Shown here piece by piece: positions 9,105 through 17,083 of a DNA stretch of 64,000 nucleotides (positions are counted from its first letter, which is position 1; each line of letters opens with the position of its first letter). The stretch is taken from contig NZ_LLZG01000410.1 in the NCBI RefSeq assembly GCF_001509475.1, forward strand, positions 19,614 through 83,613. Reading direction: 5' to 3'. Made by a program: the position numbers and the translations under genes. This DNA comes from Streptomyces regalis (GTDB lineage: Bacteria; Actinomycetota; Actinomycetes; Streptomycetales; Streptomycetaceae). A model generated the notes under the pieces. It did no database searches. It worked only from the letters and a program-made list of their open reading frames with translations, and had not been told where the DNA came from.

Positions 9105-9299
9105 CGCCGAGGGTGATGCCGTCGGCCATGGGGAGCGTGGAGAGGTCGACGCGCTGGTCGTCGCGGAGGATTGCGTTGACGGAGCGCATGCCCAGGGTGA
9201 CGGGGTCCTGCTGGGCGGGGTCGGTGCCCCGGCCGGACCAGAGGGTGTGGTCGAGGACGATCAGGCCACTGGGCCGGGTAAGGGTGAGGGACTGCTCGT
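9105..9299 (-). pseudogene. O-methyltransferase C-terminal remnant
   Basis: Reading the minus strand gives GLIVLDHTLWSGRGTDP followed by MRSVNAILRDDQRVDL and LPMADGITLGV. This matches the C-terminus of SAM-dependent family-3 (caffeoyl-CoA-type) O-methyltransferases, where the LDN/H-LWSG segment follows the metal-binding Asp. The upstream two thirds of the gene, including the SAM-binding motif, are missing, and no clean stop follows GITLGV. It is a decayed fragment in the tRNA-Lys element. Confidence 0.6.
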
Positions 9300-9349
9300 A
9301 CTACGGCGCCCGGCCCTGCACGGACGCCACGGCCCGGTGTAGCTAGGCC

Positions 9350-9743
9350 GGGTGTCCGAGGGAACGACGACACCGGCCCACCGGGCCTTCGCCGAGGCAT
9401 GCGGCCTGCTGGGCTTCGACTCCATCGACGACCTCCGTGCCCACGTGGGCGGGGTCGGCAGCTACCCCCTCGACATGGCCGACGGAGTCCGCCAGAGCAC
9501 GGGCCCGGTCTACCTCGACGCGGCCACCCGCGACGCCCCAACCTGCACTTCCTGGGCGGGACCACGGTCGGCAATGTCGCCTTCGCCACGAACGGACGGG
9601 CGATCGGCGTCCCCACCCTCGTACGGGCCCGCGAGACGGTGCTGTCCGCGGGAGCCGCCGCGAGCCCAGCCATCCTGCTGCGCTCCGGCATGCACTCCCT
9701 GGCCGACAGGCGACGTACCCCCGGACCGGACCGCCACGCCTGA
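9350..9743 (+). pseudogene. GMC oxidoreductase internal fragment, frameshifted
   Basis: One frame gives FAEACGLLGFDSIDDLRAHV and GSYPLDMADGVRQSTGPVYL; from about 9540 the homology continues in a second frame with NLHFLGGTTVGNVAFATNGR and ETVLSAGAAASPAILLRSGM. These are conserved blocks of the middle of glucose-methanol-choline flavoenzymes. The FAD-binding N-terminus and the catalytic C-terminus are absent. The rest of 8985-9860 holds no other gene I can support. Confidence 0.6.
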
Positions 9744-9860
9744 GACCGCGACAGGATCCGCGACCTGCTGTCGACCTGAAGGGGGTCCGGCGGTGCGTCC
9801 GCATGCCAATGGCCGTGACGCGCGGAGTGGACCGAGCCTTCTGTGAGCCGTGGGCCGACG

Positions 9861-11195
9861 TCAGCCCGACGTCACCAGACTCAGTGCCGGCCCGCCGATC
9901 TGGACCCACTTGCCGGAGCGGTCGCCAGTGCCGGTCCACTGCCAGACTCCCTGAGCGTCGCGCCGGTAGACGTGGTCGGTGGCGACGGCGTACGAGGTGG
10001 CAGTGCCGCCCACGCGGGTCCAACTCTGCGATCGGGTGCCGTACGCGAACAGTTGGCCGCTGTCGCGGGCGGTGGCGAACAGGCCGGCGCCCCCGGCGTA
10101 GATCTGACGGAACTCCTCTCCACCGAGCCTGGACCATTCCAGGTCGTTCCTGGTTCCCCAGCGCCAGACTCTGTGGTCCTTCTTGCTGAGGCCGTAGAGG
10201 TGATCGTCGTCGACGGCGAACCCGAGCGCGTCGTATCCGGCGTCGGACCACGAGTCCGGAGCACCGCCGTACTTCCGGATCCTGCCGTCATGGGGATCCA
10301 CGGCGAACAGGCCCGGCTTGCCCGCGTACAGCTGACGGGCGGCCCAGCCGATCCTGGTCCAGCTGTCTCGTGCGCCGCCCCACTCGTAGACGGCCGACCT
10401 GTCGCCGCTGAGGACCCACAGCGCGTCGCCGACCGCGAGCACGGAACCGGCGCCCTGGTCGCCCACGTAGATCCACTTCCCGTCCCGGTGCGCGAAGATC
10501 CGGCCGTCCTTCGGGTCCGTCGCGAACAGCCCCGCGCGGCCGGCATAGATCTGCCCGGCGGGGACGCCGACCTGTTCCCAGCCCGAGCCCCGCCACTCCC
10601 ACACGCTCCGGTCGACCGGACTCATGCCGTACACATGGCCGCTCTCGGAGACGGGTGAGGGCTGCCCGCTCTCCCGGGCGCTCTTCGGAAGATCGAGGTC
10701 GGCGCTTTCGGGAGGCGTGTACGGCGTGGTGGGAAAGGTGTCCTCCAGGTCCGGGGCCTCGGTCTCCGAGGACGAGGGTGACGCCGTGTCCGGGGGTGTG
10801 GCGGCGGCGGATGGCACCGTAACGTGTGAGGTATGTGATGCGACGGGGAGCTCGCGCCCCTGCCCGGCGTTCTGCTGATGGCCGCTGTCGGCGAAAACAG
10901 TGATCTTCAGGCCTACGACGATCCCGACGCAGACCGTGAACACGGAGACGGCGGCAACCGCTCTGGCCCTGCCACCGCGCCTGGCTTCCTGGAGCGGAGG
11001 ATTGATGACGAGCGAGTGAATGGTGTCGGCCTGGGTCAGCGGACCGTGCTGAACGCCACCGCCCACGCTGTTGCCGACGCTCCCCGTCTTCCCCACGCCC
11101 TCCGGCTCCCCGGAACCGGATGCCGACGGAGTTCCGTCGTCCCCGTCGCCCTTCCGCAAGAATCCGCTCACGGCTCCCCCGAGTACGTGACACAT
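9861..11195 (-). CDS. Membrane-anchored beta-propeller protein with N-terminal amyloid-like motif
   Basis: About 444 residues from the ATG at 11195 (a TTG at 11201 is possible). Layout: a cytoplasmic Gly-rich tail with VGNSVGGGVQHGPLTQ (about 40-55), one membrane helix (about 78-100), a Ser/Thr/Pro-rich linker, then tectonin-like repeats to the C-terminus. The repeats carry QIYAGRAGLFATDPKDGRIF, QLYAGKPGLFAVDPHDGRIR and QIYAGGAGLFATARDSGQLF, and alternate with W-rich strands. This topology puts the propeller outside the cell. The N-terminal motif resembles the NTISGGVYHAPVIQ motif at the C-terminus of the next gene (11312-11758). I infer a sensor that could nucleate or recruit that partner; no enzyme domain is visible. 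Confidence 0.75.
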   Translation of the reverse strand: MCHVLGGAVSGFLRKGDGDDGTPSASGSGEPEGVGKTGSVGNSVGGGVQHGPLTQADTIHSLVINPPLQEARRGGRARAVAAVSVFTVCVGIVVGLKITVFADSGHQQNAGQGRELPVASHTSHVTVPSAAATPPDTASPSSSETEAPDLEDTFPTTPYTPPESADLDLPKSARESGQPSPVSESGHVYGMSPVDRSVWEWRGSGWEQVGVPAGQIYAGRAGLFATDPKDGRIFAHRDGKWIYVGDQGAGSVLAVGDALWVLSGDRSAVYEWGGARDSWTRIGWAARQLYAGKPGLFAVDPHDGRIRKYGGAPDSWSDAGYDALGFAVDDDHLYGLSKKDHRVWRWGTRNDLEWSRLGGEEFRQIYAGGAGLFATARDSGQLFAYGTRSQSWTRVGGTATSYAVATDHVYRRDAQGVWQWTGTGDRSGKWVQIGGPALSLVTSG

Positions 11196-11311
11196 GACCA
11201 ACCCGACCGATGGATCACCGTACGGTAAACGCCGTCAGAGGCAGGGCTGTTCCATCCCCGGTCGGGTCAAGTTGGCTGATTCCAGAGCCAGTTGTGCGTC
11301 AGGGGGCAGAC

Positions 11312-11758
11312 TCAAACCCGATCGGGAGGTGTCCCGTGGTTGAACGAGCCCAGGATGCCGGTCTGAATCACCGGAGCGTGATAAACGCCTCCACTGATCG
11401 TGTTGTGGACATTCACGTCCCGTTGGTCGTTCCCTCCGGGCGCCAAGTCGTCCAGTACTGCCCGTAGTTCAGCAGCAGCGGCCGGGTTGGCCTGCAAAGT
11501 GCGACGCAATCGCGTACGCCACTCCGCCTCGACGTCCAGGGCAGTCTGCTCGTCGCCGCTCCGCAGCGCCGCCGTCAGCTCGCTGCGCGACGTCTCCAGC
11601 TCCCCCTCGATCAGGTCTTCCTCACCGACGCGATGCCGAGAGAAGCGAGAGAGGAACGAGACCAGGCGGTCACGGGCCTGTGCCCAGGAGTCCGCTGCCA
11701 TGTGCTGAACGAATGCCGTAGCGCCCGCGGCAGCGAGTGCCGTCAACTCCGCTTCCAT
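11312..11758 (-). CDS. Small helical protein with C-terminal RHIM/BASS-like motif
   Basis: 148 residues from the ATG at 11758 (GGGGG upstream). Residues 1-40 form an Ala-rich amphipathic region (ELTALAAAGATAFVQHMAAD). Residues 50-110 are charged helices (EGELETSRSELTAALRSGDE, AEWRTRLRRTLQANP). The tail carries VNVHNTISGGVYHAPVIQTG (about 114-133). Proteins of this layout recur in Streptomyces. The tail motif N-x-I-x-G-G-V-x-x-x-P-V-I-Q resembles bacterial amyloid signalling motifs related to RHIM. It is the upstream neighbour of the beta-propeller gene whose cytoplasmic tail has the same motif. Function unproven; I infer a cytoplasmic effector or adaptor. Confidence 0.7.
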   Translation of the reverse strand: MEAELTALAAAGATAFVQHMAADSWAQARDRLVSFLSRFSRHRVGEEDLIEGELETSRSELTAALRSGDEQTALDVEAEWRTRLRRTLQANPAAAAELRAVLDDLAPGGNDQRDVNVHNTISGGVYHAPVIQTGILGSFNHGTPPDRV

Positions 11759-11810
11759 CGAACCCCCATCGCAGCAGCTGAGGCAGCCACCGTACCCCTG
11801 CCCTGGAAGC

Positions 11811-11856
11811 GAAGCGACGCCCGAGCCGGCCGAAGCCGACCCGAGCGCTGAACAGC
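11811..11856. repeat. Third relic of the tRNA-Lys-downstream hairpin
   Basis: GACGCCCGAGCCGGCCGAAG plus following bases resemble the hairpins at 8861-8903 and 12196-12233. There is no tRNA fragment beside this copy. It may be a real terminator for the LysR remnant or trace an earlier rearrangement. Confidence 0.4.
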
Positions 11857-11869
11857 TGCCGCATGCCAC

Positions 11870-12060
11870 GCCGGCCGCCGGCCGAACACCTGGGCATCAC
11901 GCAGCCACCGCTCTCCCGCACGATCCCCGCCCTGAGCGCAAGCTCGACGTACCGCTGCTGGTCCGCAGCACCCGCCAGGTCGAGCCGACTCCGTCCACCA
12001 GGTGCTGCCGGAACGAGCCCGGGTCGCCCTGGACGCGGTGTCCGCGGCGTCCGCCTGGCC
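11870..12060 (+). pseudogene. LysR-type regulator N-terminal remnant, frameshifted
   Basis: One frame gives AEHLGITQPPLSRTI, the recognition helix of a LysR DNA-binding domain. After a shift near 11940 the next frame reads KLDVPLLVRSTRQVEPT, the start of the linker, then ERARVALDAVSAA in a third frame. The effector domain is missing. No intact gene lies between 11759 and 12271. Confidence 0.6.
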
Positions 12061-12195
12061 GTACGGGCGGGACAGACCGAGCCCCGGCCGAACGTCGCGT
12101 TCGCGCGCGCCGCCACCGATGCCGCCGAGACCGGCCCCCTCACCCTGACATCGCTCGTCTGACACGCACCGCTCACGCAAAGGCCCGAAAACGAA

Positions 12196-12233
12196 GCAGC
12201 GCCCGAGCCGACCGAAGCCGACTCAGGCGCTGC
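12196..12233 (-). terminator. Terminator of tRNA-Lys
   Basis: Hairpin with arms GCAGCGCC and GGCGCTGC extended by imperfect GAGCCGAC/GCCGACTC pairing, about 40 bp downstream of the tRNA-Lys 3' end on the minus strand. Related copies at 8861 and 11811 support it as part of the original tRNA locus. Confidence 0.6.
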
Positions 12234-12271
12234 GTAGCAGGTCAGAGGCACTATCCCCTGCCTACCAGCCG

Positions 12272-12344
12272 TAGGCCCTGTGGGACTCGAACCCACAACC
12301 AATGGATTAAAAGTCCACTGCTCTGCCAATTGAGCTAAGGGCCC
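12272..12344 (-). tRNA. tRNA-Lys(TTT)
   Basis: Minus-strand sequence begins GGGCCCTTAGCTCAATTGG. The anticodon loop is CTTTTAA (anticodon TTT), the T-arm GTGGGTTCGAGTCCCAC is intact, and the acceptor pairs GGGCCCT with AGGGCCT. 73 nt, CCA not encoded. Its 3' part is duplicated at 8937-8984, so it served as an integration site. Confidence 0.95.
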
Positions 12345-12465
12345 AGGCGATGTTGCCACCCCGAGCATAGCTGCCCATGGCCGTGTCTCCGATCGGGTAT
12401 CGGGGACACGGCCGCGTCGGCGGTGGCGGAGGGCGATGAAGCAAGCCCTCGCGCGCCCCGTGGCC

Positions 12466-13834
12466 CTACGGATCCACCGCTTCCGGCGCCCCCGCGCGAG
12501 CCGCCTCCCGGGCGATCGTCCGCTCGTGGTCGGGGGGGAGGAACCAGTGCCGGGCCGAGGCCAGCCACCAGGTCGTGGCGAAGCCGAGGACGACCAGGAC
12601 GGCGATCGGGGCGTAGTTGAAGGTCTCCCAGGTCACCGGGGACACCTGCGGCAGCATGAACAGCACCGTGATCACGCCGACCCACGCCACCGCCACCACA
12701 CCCACGGCCCCCGACCAGCGGCCCAGGTGCCACGGCCCCCGATCGAGGTCACCGCCGCGTAGGCCGCCACATTGATCAGATACGGCAGCCCGAGGAGCAG
12801 CGCCCCGCCCGCCGCCAGCCACACCGCCGCGACGGGCGTGCGCGTGCGCGGACTGACCGTGTGCCACACCCGCGAGAACGGCAGGGCCCCGTCCCGTGAA
12901 AAGGCATAGATCATGCGGCTGTTGGCCGTCACCGACGCCATCCCGCAGAACAGCTGCGCCCCGATGACCACCAGCAGGAGCTGCTTGCCGGCCGTCGCCC
13001 CCAGCGCGTCGAGCAGGATCTGTGCGGGCGGCGCGCCCGTCGGGGACGCCAACGCACCCTCGTACGACTGGATCGCGAAGGTGAAGCCCAGCAGCAGCAC
13101 GAATCCCGCGATCCACGACGTCCAGATCGACCGCACGATGCCCTTCGGACCGGCCGTCGACGCGTCGTGCGTCTCCTCCGTCATGTGGGCCGAGGCGTCG
13201 TACCCGGTGAAGGTGTACTGGGCCATCAGCAGGCCCAGCAACACCACGTACACGCCGCTTCCCCATCCCGTGTTGATCACGAACTCGCCGAACACGAAGG
13301 ACGCGGACTGGTGCCTGTCCGGTACGAAGGCGAGCGCGCCGACGATCACCGCGACACCCAGCACGTGCCACCACACGCTGATGCTGTTGAGCAGCGCGAC
13401 GATACGCACGCCGAAGGTGTTGAGCAGGCCGTGCAGCACCAGGATCCCCGCGAAGAGCAGGATCGTCCGGCCCGGCGTCACCTCGAAGACGCGGCCCCGA
13501 AGTCGATGCCCGCCGTCACCGCCACCTGGCCCAGCACGTTGAACCAGCCCGTGAACCACGCCCAGACGCTGGCCGTACGCGGCGGCGCGAGCCGGTGCGC
13601 CCAGAAGTACAGGCCCGCCGACGTCGGGTAGGCCGAACAGATCTCGGCCATCGACAGGCCGACGAAGAGGGTCATCAGGCCCACGGCCACCCAGCCCCAG
13701 GTGATCACCGCCGGGCCGCCCGTGTTCATGCCGAACAGGTAGAGGGTCAGGCAGCCCGACAGGACCGAGATGATCGTGAAGGAGACCGCGTAGTTGGAGA
13801 ACGCCGACATGCGACGGGCGAGAACCTGGCCCAT
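12466..13834 (-). pseudogene. APC-family amino-acid permease, two frameshifting deletions
   Basis: Three frames carry successive parts of one permease. The first, from the ATG at 13834, reads MGQVLARRMSAFSNYAVSFT up to GQVAVTAGIDFGAA. The second begins near 13490 (FEVTPGRTILLFAGILVLHG) and runs through YTFTGYDASAHMTEETHDAS to LINVAAYAAVTSIG. The third, from about 12745, gives GPWHLGRWSGAVG to the stop. At each junction residues expected in the family are missing, so two internal deletions not divisible by three have removed part of a loop/helix and one membrane segment. It would have been a GABA/amino-acid permease; it is now inactive. Confidence 0.8.
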
Positions 13835-13933
13835 TCGCTATGTCGTCATCTGTCATGCCCCCAGCGATTCCCTCGCCGGGGGCGTGAGGAACGGCTTGCC
13901 CAACTCGGCTACACGCAGGGCTGAAAAGCTCGG

Positions 13934-16900
13934 CTAAAAAATGCCCTTGTAGCCCTGCCAGCCGCTCGCGATCTTCACCCGCGCCCCGAACGACCCCTTG
14001 CCGTCACCGTTGTTGCGCCACACGTTGCCGCTGCCGTCCCGCGAGACGAGGTCGGCCTTCCCGTCCCCGGTGATGTCCCCGGCGCCGACGATGACGTTGT
14101 AGCCCGAGCCCCAGTTCGCGAAGACCTTCACCCGGTCCTTCAACAGCCCGTTGCCGAGACCGTTGTAGCGCCACAGCGTCCCGGCCTTGTCGCGGGCGAG
14201 GACGTCCCCGTGACCGTCGCCGTTCAGGTCCCCGGCACCCACGACCTTCGTGTAGCCCGTCCACGCCGAGCGGATCTTCTTCCCCGCCGCCAGCGTCCCG
14301 TCGCTCTTCGCCGCGAAGAGGTAGATGTCCCCGGTCGATGCCTTCCGCGCCAGCAGATCGGCCCGCTTGTCGCCGGTCAGATCGCCGGGTGAGGTGAGGA
14401 TGTTGTACGCGTTCCAGCCCGTGCCGAGCTTCGTGTACGCCGTCGACGGGGTGAGCGCCTTGTCGCAGCCCGGCTGGTATCCGCGCAGCGAACCGTCACT
14501 CATCCGCACCAGCGCGTCGTTGCAGCGATCCCCGTTCAGGTCGCCGAACGGCACCGCCGCGACGGACGTCGACCAGCCGCCGCCCGAGACCTTCCCGGAG
14601 AACAGCCCCTTGCCGCTGCCCTGCTGGAACGTCAGCGCACCGGAGGAGTTGAGGGTGAGCACGTCCCCGATGCCGTCGGCGCCGATGTGGTCGCGGCGCA
14701 CTGCGGCGCCGCCGGACACGGCGACCGTGCCGGTGGCGGTCAGCGCCGGGCCCTGGCCGTCAGCGGGCCGGGCGGTGAGGGTCCAGGTGTACGACCCGTT
14801 CGGCGCGTACGCGCCCGATCCGTTCCTGCCGTCCCAGACGGCCTTGATGACGCCCCGTGTCTCACCGCCGCTCAGCGTGCGCACCGTCGCACCGGTCGCG
14901 GCCGACTTCACCGTCAGCGTCCAGGAAGCCGCCGGCTTGGACAGCTGCCAGGACGCCGCCCAGGTGTCCGCCGCCTTGAACGCGGCCGGCGTGGTGGCCG
15001 AGGCCGCCGTCAGCGGCGAGGCGGGCACGCCGCTCGCGACGACGTGGACGACGTTCTCCTTGTCGACGTAGGCGATGCCGCCGCCGAAGCGGTCCACGGC
15101 CCAGCTGCGACGCCGGGTCTCGCTGCCGTCCGTGGACATGGGGATGCCCAGGTCCCGGGTGACGGCCGTGCCGCTCTGGAACTCGGTGAGGCGCAGGTTC
15201 GCGCTGGTGTAGCGCTGGTTGACGAAGTAGCCGTCGCCCAGCATGCCACCCCGGCCTGCGGGCAGCGCGACCTTCGCGCCGGTGGCCACATTGACCACGC
15301 CGTGCTGGCGGAACTGCTCGCAGGTCCAGTACAGCCACGGACCGGCGCTCTGCAGCTCGACGGGCACGCAGGGGGCGCCGGTGTCGAGGGTCCCGGCGTC
15401 CTTCCCGGTCGCGAGGTCGGTGCGGGCGAAGGTGCCCGCGGTCGCCGTACCGGTGTAGAGCGTGCTGCCCCACACGGTCGCGGCCACCTGCGGCCGGTTC
15501 GCGACGACGGAGCCGGTGTCGAGGTCGACGACGATCGTCTTCCCGTCCGTCACGAGCAGCCCGGGCACGGTCGGACGGCCGCTCTGGTAGACGGCGTACC
15601 GCCCGAAGGAGTCGACAAGCCGCCCGTCGAAGTCACCGGTCAGCGCGCGGTCCGCCTGATCCGGGCCGCGCCGGCCGACGATCTCGACCTGAGGGCTGCT
15701 CTGGTAGTTGCGAACCTGGTAGACGCTGCGCCCGTCACCGCTGTTGAACAGCTGGGTGCACAGCTGCTGCCCGCAGACGGTGTAGTCGTACGACCGTCCG
15801 CTCTCCCGTCCCAGCCACTCCGGGCCGGACGCGGAGGTCGGGGCCTGCGCCGGGCTGAGGGTGCGGTTGTAGAACCCGGCGCCCTGCGGGCCGCCCTTCT
15901 CCACCGTGGACAGCGTGCCCGCGCTCAGCGCGATCGCGTCGATGCCGACCGCGACGGGGGCGACGCGCCGCAGCTTCTCCAGCCGGGGCAGGCCGTCCGC
16001 GCCGATGGTCGCCTTCTGCAGGTACCAGTCCGCCGACGACGTCCCGCCGATCACCGCGACACCGCCGCCCGCGATCTGCACGGCCTCCTTGTCGGCCTTC
16101 TCCAGCAGCGTGCGCCGCTCCTGCGAGGACGACACCGCGACCAGACTCCGCTTCAGCGCCGCGTCCGTGCCGTCGGCCTGGGTGAAGGCGAGCAGCCAGC
16201 CGTTCAGCAGCCCGATCTTCGAGCGGTCGAGGTCCGCCGGGAGGGGGAAGACCCGCTCGGGCGCCTCCAGGTCGGTGCGCGAGCGGATGTGGGCGACCCG
16301 GTCGGCGCCGACCCAGGCGATATCGTCCCCGGCGACAGTGACGGGCGTCTCCCAGGCGAGGTCTGCGGCGAAGGAACGCAGCTGCCCGGTCTTCAGGTCG
16401 ATCAGCCCCAGCCGGTCGAACCGCCCGGACTCCGCCGCCTCCGCCGACATCGCGAACCGTACGACCGCCTCGTCGACGTCACCGGCGATCAGCCGCGCGT
16501 ACTTCAGGTCCGCGCCCTCGGGCCAGCCGGTGACGGGGACCTTGGCGTCGGCCACCGGGTTGCCGGCCGGCAGCAGGTACCAGCCGTCGACCGTGCTCAA
16601 CTGGTCCGACGTGTAGTCCTTCATCAGCGTCGTGGAGCCGACCAGCCCCTGGAAGAGGTCGTCGCCCGGGACGGTCAGCTTGTGCGTGCTGCCGTCCGCC
16701 ATGTTCCGGATGTCGATCCAGCCCAGGTGGTGGTGGGCGACGTAGTCCGACTCGGCACCGAACTCGCCGAACACGGCGTCCTCGTTGTTGCCGTAGCCGA
16801 GCAGGGTCGTGGTCTCCCCGGTGTCGAACCGGGTCCACTGGAACTCCTGCCCGAAGCTCGTCTCGGCGTCCTCGGGCGAGTGCACGAACCCGCTCGCGCC

Positions 16901-17083
16901 GAAGGACCCCAGCGAGTCCTCCCGGGGCACGGCACGCCAGTTGGGCGTGACGTCGAGCTGCCCCGGGGTGTCCGCTGCGGCCTCGGCGACGAGGGCCGGG
17001 GCGAGTCCGAGGGCCAGCGCGAGGACGCCGACGACGGCCGTGGCGCGCATCGTTCTCGGCGCGCGGGTGTGTCGGGTACGCAT
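13934..17083 (-). CDS. Secreted FG-GAP/VCBS repeat protein, larger copy
   Basis: 1049 residues with a Sec signal peptide (about 1-38, VVGVLALALGLAPALVAEAA). A long beta-rich region (propeller-like; YAVYQSGRPTVPGLLVTDGK) is followed by a FlgD-like Ig segment (AVWDGRNGSGAYAPNGSYTW) and C-terminal FG-GAP repeats with calcium-type loops: GDLTGDKRADLLA, GDLNGDGHGDVLA, GDITGDGKADLVS. It ends GWQGYKGIF. Its ATG overlaps the stop of the upstream paralogue by 1 bp (TGATG). Role unknown; extracellular adhesion or ligand binding is typical of the repeats. Confidence 0.9.
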   Translation of the reverse strand: MRTRHTRAPRTMRATAVVGVLALALGLAPALVAEAAADTPGQLDVTPNWRAVPREDSLGSFGASGFVHSPEDAETSFGQEFQWTRFDTGETTTLLGYGNNEDAVFGEFGAESDYVAHHHLGWIDIRNMADGSTHKLTVPGDDLFQGLVGSTTLMKDYTSDQLSTVDGWYLLPAGNPVADAKVPVTGWPEGADLKYARLIAGDVDEAVVRFAMSAEAAESGRFDRLGLIDLKTGQLRSFAADLAWETPVTVAGDDIAWVGADRVAHIRSRTDLEAPERVFPLPADLDRSKIGLLNGWLLAFTQADGTDAALKRSLVAVSSSQERRTLLEKADKEAVQIAGGGVAVIGGTSSADWYLQKATIGADGLPRLEKLRRVAPVAVGIDAIALSAGTLSTVEKGGPQGAGFYNRTLSPAQAPTSASGPEWLGRESGRSYDYTVCGQQLCTQLFNSGDGRSVYQVRNYQSSPQVEIVGRRGPDQADRALTGDFDGRLVDSFGRYAVYQSGRPTVPGLLVTDGKTIVVDLDTGSVVANRPQVAATVWGSTLYTGTATAGTFARTDLATGKDAGTLDTGAPCVPVELQSAGPWLYWTCEQFRQHGVVNVATGAKVALPAGRGGMLGDGYFVNQRYTSANLRLTEFQSGTAVTRDLGIPMSTDGSETRRRSWAVDRFGGGIAYVDKENVVHVVASGVPASPLTAASATTPAAFKAADTWAASWQLSKPAASWTLTVKSAATGATVRTLSGGETRGVIKAVWDGRNGSGAYAPNGSYTWTLTARPADGQGPALTATGTVAVSGGAAVRRDHIGADGIGDVLTLNSSGALTFQQGSGKGLFSGKVSGGGWSTSVAAVPFGDLNGDRCNDALVRMSDGSLRGYQPGCDKALTPSTAYTKLGTGWNAYNILTSPGDLTGDKRADLLARKASTGDIYLFAAKSDGTLAAGKKIRSAWTGYTKVVGAGDLNGDGHGDVLARDKAGTLWRYNGLGNGLLKDRVKVFANWGSGYNVIVGAGDITGDGKADLVSRDGSGNVWRNNGDGKGSFGARVKIASGWQGYKGIF

